The position numbers and the translations under genes were made by a program. The notes below the pieces were generated by a model. It ran no database searches, was not told the DNA's origin, and saw nothing but the letters and a program-made list of their open reading frames with translations. This document shows, piece by piece, positions 14,648-22,341 of a stretch of DNA of 22,548 nt (its first letter is position 1; the number at the start of each line of letters is the position of its first letter). This DNA is from Melioribacteraceae bacterium (GTDB lineage Bacteria > Bacteroidota > Ignavibacteria > Ignavibacteriales > Melioribacteraceae): contig WFQV01000496.1 in NCBI GenBank assembly GCA_015486905.1, forward strand, positions 1 through 22,548, in the 5' to 3' direction.

Positions 14648-15396
14648 AAGAGGAAAAATCTTCTGCGACCGAAGAAAGATCTCGCCGAAGATTACGAAGA
14701 GCTCTTTACTCTAATCGTCAGCAATCGGATAGCGAAGATAAAAACCGCTATTTAATTACCTATGCCGATTTGATTACTCTTTTGTTAGGGCTTTTTATTA
14801 TCCTCTACGCCATTTCCAACATCGACCTAAACAAATACAAGAAGATGATGAACCTGATGGGAAATATTTTTGGGAATGAAAAAATAGAAAAAGTTAATCA
14901 AGCCGGTGCCGGTAAAGGAGCACCCACAAAATCGGCGAAAAAAGAAACTTCCCAAATGCAGCAGTTAAAGACTAAAATCGGTGCAATTGTCAACAATTAT
15001 CATTTGGGAGATTCATTTAAAATATTGGATAATAAGCGGGGTGTTACTTTGCGAATCCAAGAAAAAGTGATTTTCCCGTCAGGAAAGGCTAATTTAAATA
15101 ACAGTTTTAAAACAGTTCTTTTGAAAGTAGCAAGAGTTTTGCGTAATATCAGAAATGACATTCGCGTGGAAGGACATACGGATAACGTACCTATTAAGTC
15201 CAAACAGTATCCTTCGAACTGGCATTTATCGGTAGCAAGGGCATTAAACACTGCCTATTTCTTAATAAATCAAGGCGGATTAAACCCGGACAAAGTTTCA
15301 ATCGTGGGTTACTCGGAATACCGCCCCATTGCCGATAATTCAACACCCGAAGGAAGAGCACAAAATAGAAGAGTTGACATAGTAATAATAAAATAG
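14506..15396 (+). CDS. motB: Flagellar stator subunit MotB, first pair, with overprinted N-terminus
   Basis: A 296-residue stator protein with one membrane helix (about 82-103) carrying the ion-binding D88 (RYLITYADLITLLLGLFIIL). The periplasmic OmpA-like peptidoglycan-binding domain spans about 160-296 (VEGHTDNVPI, LSVARALNTAYFL, QNRRVDIVI). The cytoplasmic N-terminus is unusually long (about 80 residues, many Glu, Asp, Arg). The start is fixed by exclusion: from 14506 to inside the membrane helix the frame has no other ATG, GTG or TTG, and a stop lies at 14494-14496. The first 142 bases therefore overlap motA out of frame. The helix resembles Bacillus MotB, but the coupling ion (proton or sodium) cannot be decided by eye. 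Confidence 0.88.
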   Translation: MSPTRKTDDGNGLGGDVSVAERGNPDAPEEQINSNATPEEPETSDRLEEEKSSATEERSRRRLRRALYSNRQQSDSEDKNRYLITYADLITLLLGLFIILYAISNIDLNKYKKMMNLMGNIFGNEKIEKVNQAGAGKGAPTKSAKKETSQMQQLKTKIGAIVNNYHLGDSFKILDNKRGVTLRIQEKVIFPSGKANLNNSFKTVLLKVARVLRNIRNDIRVEGHTDNVPIKSKQYPSNWHLSVARALNTAYFLINQGGLNPDKVSIVGYSEYRPIADNSTPEGRAQNRRVDIVIIK

Positions 15397-15403
15397 AGTA
15401 AAC

Positions 15404-15787
15404 ATGAAAATTAAAACATTACAATTCGGCGAGCTCGAATATCAAAACGAGCAAATATTAAAATTCGAAAAAGGTATTTTCGGTTTCGAAGAACTAAAGA
15501 AATTCCTTTTAATTAAAAAGGAAGATGAATTATTTTATTGGTTAAATTCAATTGAGGAACCGGAGCTGGCTTTCCCGTTAATCGGTATTCGAATGATAGA
15601 CGACGAATATCCGCAGAAGGAAAATTACGAGGCTTTCGGGATTGTTAAATTCGATAAAGACCCGGCTAAAATTACAGTTAACCTATTAGCTCCGGTTTAC
15701 ATTAGCCAAAATGAAAAAGCTGGATATCAGACAATCCTTGACAACGAAAACGGTTATCCGGTGGAATATCCTTTATTCAAGCAATAG
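15404..15787 (+). CDS. fliW: Flagellar assembly factor FliW
   Basis: A 127-residue cytoplasmic protein with the family pattern: ILKFEKGIFGFEELKKFLLI (19-38), FYWLNSIEEPELAFPLI (44-60) and the C-terminal ITVNLLAPVYISQNEKAGYQ (89-108). FliW binds flagellin and, when free, binds CsrA and relieves repression of flagellin mRNA. csrA follows after 12 bases, the standard partner-switch arrangement. The flagellin gene is not in the window. Confidence 0.95.
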   Translation: MKIKTLQFGELEYQNEQILKFEKGIFGFEELKKFLLIKKEDELFYWLNSIEEPELAFPLIGIRMIDDEYPQKENYEAFGIVKFDKDPAKITVNLLAPVYISQNEKAGYQTILDNENGYPVEYPLFKQ

Positions 15788-15803
15788 GATGGAGAAGAAA
15801 TGC
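15784..15803 (+). promoter_or_regulatory. csrA leader with GGA motifs over the ribosome binding site
   Basis: Between fliW and csrA the bases AGGATGGAG (15786-15794) contain two GGA triplets, the first within AGGATG, the core of the CsrA-binding consensus. They coincide with the csrA ribosome binding site. CsrA repression of its own translation is plausible. The overlapping GGA motifs are also simply what a good Shine-Dalgarno looks like, so the evidence is modest. Confidence 0.3.
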
Positions 15804-16042
15804 TAATTTTAAAAAGAAAAGTAGATGAAGCTATAAAGATTAATCGAAACATTACGATAAAAATATTGGAAATAAACGAAAATCAGGTAAAGATTGGGAT
15901 TGATGCGCCGCGTGAAATTGAAATTTTGAGAAGCGAATTAATCGAGAACGTTAAAGAAAACGTTAAAATAGCTCAGGAGGCAATAGTTAATAAGCCTAAA
16001 GATCTTGGGAATTTAAGCATTAATAAATTAAATAAGAAATAA
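15800..16042 (+). CDS. csrA: Carbon storage / translational regulator CsrA
   Basis: An 80-residue RNA-binding dimer subunit that blocks translation by binding GGA motifs near ribosome binding sites. It shows MLILKRKVDEAIKI, then ITIKILEINENQVKIGIDAP and REIEILRSEL, with the RNA-contacting R6 and R44 conserved. The C-terminal tail is longer than in E. coli (61 residues), as in other FliW-controlled CsrA proteins, where FliW acts through the C-terminal extension. GGAG at 15791-15794 precedes the ATG by five bases. Confidence 0.95.
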   Translation: MLILKRKVDEAIKINRNITIKILEINENQVKIGIDAPREIEILRSELIENVKENVKIAQEAIVNKPKDLGNLSINKLNKK

Positions 16043-16044
16043 AG

Positions 16045-16752
16045 ATGGAAACGACAGGAAAAATTACGGTTTTAGTTGTGGATGATTCCAATGTAATCCA
16101 ACATGCGTTGAAAAACTTCTTTAGGGAATACAATTTTGAAGTGTTTACATCGAGTGACGGACTTGAGGGAATTGAAATGGCAAGAGTACACACACCGAAT
16201 GTGATTTTCCTTGACCTGATGATGCCTAATTTGGATGGGATTAAAATGCTTCAAGTTCTGAGAGTGTTAGAAGAACTGAAAGATATTCCGGTTGTTGTAA
16301 TCAGCGGTAATACCAGCAGAGGCAATGTACTTAAGGCAATAGAAGCAGGGGCAAATACGGTTCTTTCCAAACCTCTCCACAAAGAAGTTTTAAAAAAGAC
16401 ATTAAAAGAAATTTTGGGAGATGAAATTCTCTCCCGCTCAAAAACCCATTCCATTAGTACAAAAGAAGAAGAAGAAATTTCCGAACAGATGAAAAACTTT
16501 TTCTTTCAAAGTTTTAAAAATAAAATTCCCGCCTTGAGCGAGTATGTCAAAAGGAAAGATAAAAATAAAGTCTATGAAATTGTTCACCAATTGAAAGGCG
16601 CGGGAGCAACCGCCGGTTTCCCGGAAATAACGGAATATTCAACCAAATTTGAAACTCTTCTAAATGCTTCTCCCATCGATTGGGAACAAGCTTCAAAGTT
16701 CAACGAGTTTTTAAATAAAAAATTTAATGATATTTCAAATAAATTAAATTAG
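16045..16752 (+). CDS. Response-regulator receiver fused to an HPt domain
   Basis: A 235-residue protein. The N-terminal receiver (about 7-125) has acidic pocket D13-D14, phosphoacceptor D57 (VIFLDLMMPNLDG), the S/T switch in VVISGN and K109 (SKP). After a linker (about 126-145) an HPt four-helix domain carries H181 in VYEIVHQLKGAGATAGF. With both an Asp and a His acceptor and no DNA-binding output it should act inside a phosphorelay, not as a transcription factor. It sits between csrA and the second stator pair, so a motility relay is the likely setting. The upstream donor may be the kinase at 20149, which is inference. Confidence 0.9.
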   Translation: METTGKITVLVVDDSNVIQHALKNFFREYNFEVFTSSDGLEGIEMARVHTPNVIFLDLMMPNLDGIKMLQVLRVLEELKDIPVVVISGNTSRGNVLKAIEAGANTVLSKPLHKEVLKKTLKEILGDEILSRSKTHSISTKEEEEISEQMKNFFFQSFKNKIPALSEYVKRKDKNKVYEIVHQLKGAGATAGFPEITEYSTKFETLLNASPIDWEQASKFNEFLNKKFNDISNKLN

Positions 16753-16761
16753 CAGTGTAAA

Positions 16762-17619
16762 ATGCTTGTAATTATTGGAATTGTAATAGTTTTCGGTGCG
16801 ATTATCACGGGTTTTACAATAGCCGGAGGTAACATTGTCCTACTTATTCAAGTAGCGGAGTATATTACAATAGGGGGAGCGGCGTTGGGAAGTTTCCTTG
16901 TAGGTACACCGATGCCGGTAATTAAGAAAATCTTTGCATTGTTACCCAAAGTACTTAAAAGTGAAAATTTTTCGAAAGAGGATTATCTTAATTTGCTAAA
17001 ATCATTTAACGATTTATTCTTAGTAGCGCAGAGAGACGGCCTTCTCTCCATCGAATCCCACGTGGAAAACCCCAAGGAGAGTGAAATACTTTCCCGGAAT
17101 GCCAAATTCATTGAAAATGAATTTATTAGTAATTTTTTCTGCGATACACTAAAAGTAATGCTTTCGGGCGGCGTCCCGCCTCATGAATTGGAAAGCTTAA
17201 TGGATTCCGAGATAGAGACTTACGAAGCCGAGAACAAACCCGTACCGGCCTCAATTACAAAGTTAGCGGACGCATTTCCCGGTTTGGGAATTGTTGCTGC
17301 GGTTTTGGGTATTATCGTTACAATGGCTTCCATTAGTGAAGGAGCCGAGGCAGTTGGTCATCACGTTGCCGCTGCTTTGGTAGGAACTTTTCTCGGTGTT
17401 TTGATGTCCTATGGCGTCTTTAATCCTTTTGGCTCTGCTTTGGAGCATGTAATTGATCATGAGATTCGCTATATGGAAACAATTAAAACCTGTATCGTAT
17501 CTTACGCGAAAGGGAATCCGCCTATTGTTGCTGTGGAAATGGCAAGAAGAACAATTTATTCGGACGTTCGACCGACTTTCTCCGAATTGGAAGATTATAT
17601 GCGTGGAGGTAAGGAATAA
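16762..17619 (+). CDS. motA: Flagellar stator subunit MotA, second pair (E. coli-type)
   Basis: A 285-residue stator protein matching the long MotA branch (E. coli 295 residues). It has four helices. R91 and E98 lie in VAQRDGLLSIESHVENPKES, the DSEIETYEAEN stretch follows (148-158), P173 in DAFPGLGIVAAVLGII and P222 in GVFNPFG sit at the E. coli positions, and the tail is PPIVAVEMARRTIYSDVRPT with FSELEDYM. Clearly distinct from the first motA, so the two pairs are not a recent duplication. The stop overlaps the motB start (TAATG at 17617-17621). Confidence 0.94.
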   Translation: MLVIIGIVIVFGAIITGFTIAGGNIVLLIQVAEYITIGGAALGSFLVGTPMPVIKKIFALLPKVLKSENFSKEDYLNLLKSFNDLFLVAQRDGLLSIESHVENPKESEILSRNAKFIENEFISNFFCDTLKVMLSGGVPPHELESLMDSEIETYEAENKPVPASITKLADAFPGLGIVAAVLGIIVTMASISEGAEAVGHHVAAALVGTFLGVLMSYGVFNPFGSALEHVIDHEIRYMETIKTCIVSYAKGNPPIVAVEMARRTIYSDVRPTFSELEDYMRGGKE

Positions 17620-18389
17620 TGGCAGATGAACAGCCTCCCATAAAAATAGTTAAAAAGAAAGGACATGGCGGTCATCATGGGGGTGCATGGAAAGTAGCGT
17701 ATGCTGATTTTGTAACTGCTATGATGGCGCTTTTTATTGTGCTTTGGGTTCTTAGTCAAAGCGACGAGGTTAAACAAGCCGTTGCTCATTATTTTAAAGA
17801 TCCCGTCGGATTTAGTGCTAAATCCAGCGGTGTAATAGGGGAGGGGAGAAAAGATTCAGGCAAGAAAAATCGAATCGCTACTAAAAGTATTAGTATGAGA
17901 GAATTCGAACAAAAAAAATTCGAAAAATTAAAAGTTCAAATCCAAAAGGATATTGGGAGAAACAAAGCCTTTGTAAAATTAGCAGGACAAGTTGAAATAG
18001 AAATGGTTGATGAGGGGTTAAGAATTGAAATGATTGATAAAAAAAATAATTATTTCTTTGACATAGGAAGCGCACATTTAAAACCGGCGGCAAGAGAGCT
18101 ATTACAAAAAATTGGAGAAAAATTAAAAGCACTTAAAAATAAAATTGTAATCGAAGGGCATACGGATTCCCGTAAGTTTGTTAGACAAAACGGCGGTTAC
18201 ACAAATTTTGAATTGAGCGCCGATAGAGCAAACGCAGCCCGTCGTGCTCTTATTGAAGGGGGACTACCGGTAAAGCAAATCGACCAGGTACGGGGCTATG
18301 CCGACAGAAGATTAAGAGACCCTGCACATCCTTACAGCCTTGTGAACAGAAGAATAAGCATAATAATTAAATATGGAGATAAATCATGA
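17619..18389 (+). CDS. motB: Flagellar stator subunit MotB, second pair
   Basis: A 256-residue stator protein. The N-terminus is short and basic (IKIVKKKGHGGHHGGAWK), followed at once by the membrane helix with ion-binding D30 (VAYADFVTAMMALFIVLWVL), the usual proton-type MotB pattern. The periplasmic OmpA-like domain is at about 125-252: NNYFFDIGSAHLKPAARELL, IVIEGHTDSRKF, FELSADRANAARRALI and VNRRISIII. It starts within the stop of motA and ends coupled to the next gene (ATGA at 18386-18389). Proton coupling is likely from the helix sequence but not certain. Confidence 0.93.
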   Translation: MADEQPPIKIVKKKGHGGHHGGAWKVAYADFVTAMMALFIVLWVLSQSDEVKQAVAHYFKDPVGFSAKSSGVIGEGRKDSGKKNRIATKSISMREFEQKKFEKLKVQIQKDIGRNKAFVKLAGQVEIEMVDEGLRIEMIDKKNNYFFDIGSAHLKPAARELLQKIGEKLKALKNKIVIEGHTDSRKFVRQNGGYTNFELSADRANAARRALIEGGLPVKQIDQVRGYADRRLRDPAHPYSLVNRRISIIIKYGDKS

Positions 18390-18790
18390 AAGAAACAATT
18401 TTTGTTGTTGAAGACGACACATTTGCTCAGCAATTTTACGGTTTTATCCTAAACAAACACGGATACGAAACCATTATTACTGACGATGTGGAAAAGATTT
18501 TAACGAAAATGGACAAAGAAGAACCTGTATTAATAATAATGGACGTTAACTTAACAAATTCCTATTTAAATGGAGAAAAAATTGACGGAATAGGATTTTC
18601 TAAGTATATTAAAAGTCAAAAAAAATATAATTCCATTCCTATCCTTGTTATTACGGCTCATTCTTATGAAGCGGAAAAGAAAAAAATTTTAGAAGAAAGC
18701 ATGGCTGACGGGATTTTCCCTAAGCCGATTTACGATTTTAATAAATTACTGGATAAAATTAACGAACTAAAAAGAAAAAAAGCAGCATGA
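18386..18790 (+). CDS. Single-domain response regulator (CheY-like receiver)
   Basis: A 134-residue receiver with the acidic pocket E9-D10-D11, phosphoacceptor D53 (LIIMDVNL), switch T90 (VITAH) and K113 (PKP). An extra loop of about ten residues follows D53 (TNSYLNGEKIDGIG), unlike canonical CheY. There is no output domain. It is coupled to motB upstream and to the REC-DHp gene downstream (ATGA on both sides). It could bind the motor or stator directly, or shuttle phosphate to the HPt protein. Neither is shown. Confidence 0.88.
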   Translation: MKETIFVVEDDTFAQQFYGFILNKHGYETIITDDVEKILTKMDKEEPVLIIMDVNLTNSYLNGEKIDGIGFSKYIKSQKKYNSIPILVITAHSYEAEKKKILEESMADGIFPKPIYDFNKLLDKINELKRKKAA

Positions 18791-19443
18791 AAAATCAAAT
18801 TATTTTAGTTGAAGACGATGAAGATACAATTTTTATTTTTGAAAATCTTCTGCTTAAAAATGATTTTGAGGTGAAAGTCGCCAGGAACGGCGAAGAAGCT
18901 CTTAAAATAATTGACGAAGGTTTTTATCCCCAGGTTGTTTTGGCAGATTGGACAATGCCTGTAATGGACGGACTTCAACTTTGTAAGGTGATTAAATCCG
19001 AAGAAAAATATAAATCTCTTTATTTTATTATGCTTACTTCTCGCTCCTCAGTTCAAGACCGTATCATCGGTTTGGAAGCGGGAGCGGATGATTTCCTGAT
19101 GAAGCCTATCGACAACACCGAACTTATTGCAAGAATACGCTCCGGGATAAGAATTTTCGAACTGCAGGCGGAGCTTGCCAAAGTGGAACACAGCAAGGCT
19201 CTCGTTGAGATGGCTTGCACATTGGGACATAAATTCAATAATCCCTTGAGTAGTTTAACCATTTCACTCGATTCCCTTAAGGACGAATTACCCGAAGACG
19301 TTAACGAAAAAGTCAAAGATGACTTAAAAACCATCGACGAATCAATAAAAAGAATTAATGATTTGGTTAAACAACTAACAAAGTTAGATGACCCCAAAAT
19401 AATTAATTACTTGGACGGTCAAGGAATGTTAGATTTGGAATAG
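18787..19443 (+). CDS. Receiver fused to a histidine-kinase DHp domain with no ATPase domain
   Basis: A 218-residue protein. The receiver (about 4-120) has D11-D12, D54 (VVLADWTMPVMDG), T84 (IMLTSRS) and K106 (MKP). Then a linker helix leads to a DHp/HisKA-like pair of helices (about 137-200) with H148 in MACTLGHKFNNPLSSLTISL, a good H-box of the AHEINNPL type. The protein ends at about residue 218 without N, G1 or G2 boxes, and the downstream DNA shows no remnant of an ATPase domain. It may accept phosphate at D54 or H148, like a relay intermediate, or pair with a separate catalytic protein. Clean frame and coupled start argue against a broken gene. Confidence 0.85.
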   Translation: MKNQIILVEDDEDTIFIFENLLLKNDFEVKVARNGEEALKIIDEGFYPQVVLADWTMPVMDGLQLCKVIKSEEKYKSLYFIMLTSRSSVQDRIIGLEAGADDFLMKPIDNTELIARIRSGIRIFELQAELAKVEHSKALVEMACTLGHKFNNPLSSLTISLDSLKDELPEDVNEKVKDDLKTIDESIKRINDLVKQLTKLDDPKIINYLDGQGMLDLE

Positions 19444-19505
19444 CTGCACCAAGCTCCCCCTAAACTTTTTTATTTTTCTCTCGATAATAAGAGCGGGAGA
19501 AGAAT
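19444..19505 (+). promoter_or_regulatory. Only sizeable gap inside the operon; possible hairpin over the ribosome binding site
   Basis: These 62 bases separate the REC-DHp gene from the unknown gene at 19506. TTCTC (19476-19480) can pair with GAGAA (19497-19501), covering the GGGAG ribosome binding site. A competing CTCT/AGAG stem (19478-19481 with 19490-19493) would leave it free. A T-rich run (about 19466-19478) follows a weak AGCT/AGCT pairing, too weak for a terminator. Stems are 4-5 base pairs, so this is tentative. Confidence 0.25.
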
Positions 19506-20156
19506 ATGCTTGATAAAATAGCAAATATCGAACTTAATTTGGCAGGTAAAAACAGAAAAAGAACTTTTACGAAAAAGAACTTTTCGGAAATTTACATTGC
19601 TCACAAACTTTCCGCTAAGGACATTTTAGCAATTTCCCCTGCATTTAAATTACTCAAAAAGCATTTTTTCGAAGTTAAAGATTTTAACAAAAATACTTCC
19701 GATTCGTTTGGACTTTCCTTTGCACTTGAGGAATTTCTCTTTCAAGTAAATCCCCATACTTCGCAAATAATAGATATGCACGAACTGGAATATTTCGTAA
19801 GCAAACGAATAGACGGGAAAATTAAAGTAAATATTTTGGCAAGAACAAAAATTAGCGACGACATTGAAGAGTTTTCGTCAATTGAAATGGATTCGTTTAG
19901 ATTTTTATTTAAAAGAATAAATGACTTAAAAATTACCCGCACCGTTCATCTTCAAAATACACTGGCTTTAAACAACTTGTTGGACAGAATTTATTATGAA
20001 ATATTAGACAACTTTACAAAAATAAATTATGTTGTTGTTAAGTTTATTGATTTGGCTATGGGTAAAAACTTAATCAAAAAATGTAACGAAACCGAGAATT
20101 TTAACGAGGCGGTTTTAATTAAAAAGATTCAACCGGTAGAAGATAAAAATGTTTGA
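19506..20156 (+). CDS. Unknown 216-residue protein between two signalling genes
   Basis: No family recognised. The protein has no signal peptide and no obvious membrane helix, so it is probably cytoplasmic. The N-terminus is basic (NRKRTFTKKN). A mixed region at about 35-75 contains LSAKDILAISPAFKLLKKHF, a beta-looking part lies at about 80-115 (KRIDGKIKVNILARTKI), and the C-terminal half appears helical (about 130-195). GGAG at 19496-19499 precedes the ATG. The stop overlaps the kinase start by 8 bases, so it is probably co-produced with the kinase as partner, adaptor or regulator. Composition matches its neighbours. Confidence 0.75.
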   Translation: MLDKIANIELNLAGKNRKRTFTKKNFSEIYIAHKLSAKDILAISPAFKLLKKHFFEVKDFNKNTSDSFGLSFALEEFLFQVNPHTSQIIDMHELEYFVSKRIDGKIKVNILARTKISDDIEEFSSIEMDSFRFLFKRINDLKITRTVHLQNTLALNNLLDRIYYEILDNFTKINYVVVKFIDLAMGKNLIKKCNETENFNEAVLIKKIQPVEDKNV

Positions 20157-21993
20157 CAACGAAAATCTTAGCCCCATAATCGGCGATATCCTTTCAGAGA
20201 TAGAGAAACAAAATTTGAAGGATGAAAGTCGCATACTTTTAATTTGCGATATTAATTTTAATGTGGCTTTCGTCAGCTCCTTTTTGGACAGATGGCGTAA
20301 GATATCTTCCCTGAATGAAATAATTACGGAACCTGATTTGACGGCAATGCTTACAATATTTACACAAAACAGAATAAATTCTCTTAATCTTGAAATCTCC
20401 ATCGACTGGCGGGAGGAAAATGAAATTCTGGATTACAAAGTTGACATTACAAAACTTCATATCTCCAAGGTTGAATATTTCCTTATCGTTTTTGAATCCT
20501 TAAACAAGAGATCAAAGATAGAAAGGAAAATCAATAGCCTGACTTACGCATTGGATTACGGCGGCATTCCCGTAATAATAACCGACGAGAATAGCGAAAT
20601 AATTTATTCCAGCTCAAAGTTTGAAGAAATACTAAATGTTGAAATAGAGGAGCTTTACAGAACGAAATTGGTTGATGTTTTAGCTCCCAAAATAACAATG
20701 GGGGAGTTGAACATTCTCAAGCATGCTCTTCAAAATCACGAGCCTTGGAAAAAAACTTTAATAATAGAGAAAAATAACAAAACTTCTTATTACGAATTTC
20801 TTCTTTTCCCGGTTGATTACGAAGAAGGCAGCCCGAAAAGCTTTATTCTTACCGCACACGATATTACGGATTTTATTTTAAAGCACCAGGAAATAAGACG
20901 TTCCGAAAAGTGGCTTCATTCCATTATCGATAATATTTCCGATATGCTCGCCGTTTTCCATATTGACGAAAAAAATCACTGCCTGTTGAAAATTTCAAAC
21001 CGCAGCTTCAATAAATATATCGGGATTCAAGACATTACCGGATATGGAATTCATGATTTGTTCCAAATTGAGGAGGCGGAATTAATTCTTCAACAAATGA
21101 GAAGAGTTAAAAAAAACGGTAAGAGAAACGTACACTTCGAATGCAAATTAAATGAGACAGAACCGATTTACGAAGCAGTCGGAACAGTCATGTTCGACCC
21201 CATCGACGAGAAAGATTATTTCATATTTATCTTTAAAAATATTTCGAACCGCATTGCGTATGAACGTCAACTTGAAATAGCGTTCAAAGAAGAATTGCGC
21301 CTTAATAAAATGAAGACCGAATTCCTCGAAAACATGTCGCACGAATTGCGTACGCCTGCGAATGCAATAATCGGTTACAGCGAGATTTTGGACGATGCGT
21401 TTAAAGAAAAAGACATCGAAACAATAGGCGAAATTGCGCCGGGATTAAAAGAGGTCATTAATAGATTGGTTAAATTATTCGACAATATTGTCAACATTGC
21501 CGAAACGAAGTCGAACGAAATTAAAATAAAAATCGAGAAAATAGACCTGAACATCCCTTTAAATGAAGTTCGAATAAACTTTGAAAATCTTGCGGTTACC
21601 AAAGGATTAAAATTTGAGGCGGAACTTTCCGCCGATAGTCTTTGGGTCGAAGCCGATAACGACGTTTTGCAAAAAATATTTTACGCGCTTATTGATAATG
21701 CAGTTAAATACACGGATGAAGGAAAAGTTTTTATTAAAACTTATACCGAGAATGATTTTGCTTACGTCGAAATAAACGACACCGGCAAAGGAATTGAGAA
21801 AAAGAAATTGAATGAACTTTTAATACCCTTTAACCAAGGGGAAGAAGGGTACACAAGGAATTTTCAAGGCGCCGGGTTGGGACTTTCCCTCGCTTACAGA
21901 TTAACTTTAATGATTGGGGGCAAAATATTTATTAACAGCAATCAACAAGGAACTTCAATAACGCTGCAATTTCCATTAACCGAGAAAGATTAA
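20149..21993 (+). CDS. Soluble sensor histidine kinase with PAS-type regions
   Basis: A 614-residue kinase without membrane helices. Three PAS-like segments are suggested at about 25-120 (degenerate), 128-245 and 253-370; the last two are the clearer ones (PVIITDENSEIIYSSSKFEE; IIDNISDMLAVFHID). A linker helix leads to HisKA with H398 (FLENMSHELRTPANAIIGYS). The HATPase domain has the N-box ALIDNAVKYT (N517), the G1 box INDTGKGI (D544), an FNQG F-box at about 561-564 and the G2 box GAGLGLSLAYRL. All catalytic residues are present, so this is the only apparently active kinase in the window. It probably senses a cytoplasmic signal and feeds the receiver proteins just upstream. It is the last gene of the run. 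Confidence 0.93.
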   Translation: MFDNENLSPIIGDILSEIEKQNLKDESRILLICDINFNVAFVSSFLDRWRKISSLNEIITEPDLTAMLTIFTQNRINSLNLEISIDWREENEILDYKVDITKLHISKVEYFLIVFESLNKRSKIERKINSLTYALDYGGIPVIITDENSEIIYSSSKFEEILNVEIEELYRTKLVDVLAPKITMGELNILKHALQNHEPWKKTLIIEKNNKTSYYEFLLFPVDYEEGSPKSFILTAHDITDFILKHQEIRRSEKWLHSIIDNISDMLAVFHIDEKNHCLLKISNRSFNKYIGIQDITGYGIHDLFQIEEAELILQQMRRVKKNGKRNVHFECKLNETEPIYEAVGTVMFDPIDEKDYFIFIFKNISNRIAYERQLEIAFKEELRLNKMKTEFLENMSHELRTPANAIIGYSEILDDAFKEKDIETIGEIAPGLKEVINRLVKLFDNIVNIAETKSNEIKIKIEKIDLNIPLNEVRINFENLAVTKGLKFEAELSADSLWVEADNDVLQKIFYALIDNAVKYTDEGKVFIKTYTENDFAYVEINDTGKGIEKKKLNELLIPFNQGEEGYTRNFQGAGLGLSLAYRLTLMIGGKIFINSNQQGTSITLQFPLTEKD

Positions 21994-22095
21994 AAACAAA
22001 CGAATAATTGTTCTTTGGCTCTTGTCAATCGTTACTCGTCGTTTGTCATTCGTAAATAATTAATCATCGTTATGTTGTTCATGGTTTAATGGATT

Positions 22096-22181
22096 AGAGG
22101 GTTAAAGGGTTAAAAGATAAAAAGGCAAAGAGGTAAAAAGGTACAGAGGCTCAAAGGTACAGAGGTACAAAGGCTCAGAGG
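22096..22181 (+). repeat. Purine-rich degenerate tandem array (AGGTACAAAGG-type units)
   Basis: About nine units of 8-10 bases built around AAAGGTACAGAGG, GGGTTAAA and AAAGGCTCAGAGG. A partial inverted copy lies at 22351-22376 (CTGTACCTTTGAACC on the plus strand), sharing 12 exact bases. On the reverse strand it would translate to a repetitive Leu/Tyr/Phe string, which explains an apparent open frame there. Confidence 0.6.
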
Positions 22182-22286
22182 AAATAGTGAGCGGATGACG
22201 GTGAACAGAAGATTTTGAATTATGAATGTTGAATGATGAATGAAAAGTTGTCAGAAGGAGTAGGAGATGAATAGTATCCTCAATCA

Positions 22287-22341
22287 AATCTTCGTTTTTT
22301 TTGTCAAAATATTTTTGCTGTAAAGTTTTTAATTCATAATT
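22287..22341 (+). repeat. Right copy of the ~54-base dispersed direct repeat
   Basis: The stretch starting AATCTTCG and ending AATTCATAATT matches 1061-1113 in the same orientation, including the exact core TTTTTGCTGTAAAG and TTAATTCATAATT. Five mismatches and a 2-base insertion distinguish the copies. It lies about 300 bases after the last gene of the run. Confidence 0.75.

Noticed and set aside
15331..15338. GCCGATAA, identical to the sigma-28 -10 element
   Set aside because: No TAAA element at the right distance upstream, and it lies inside the first motB, where it encodes the conserved C-terminal part.
22096..22181. Tandem array considered as a CRISPR array
   Set aside because: Units are 8-10 bases, degenerate and without spacers; no cas genes are present.
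22102..22287. 61-codon minus-strand open frame after the operon
   Set aside because: Its C-terminal half is the translation of the purine-rich tandem array, giving a repetitive Leu/Tyr/Phe string; a repeat artefact.
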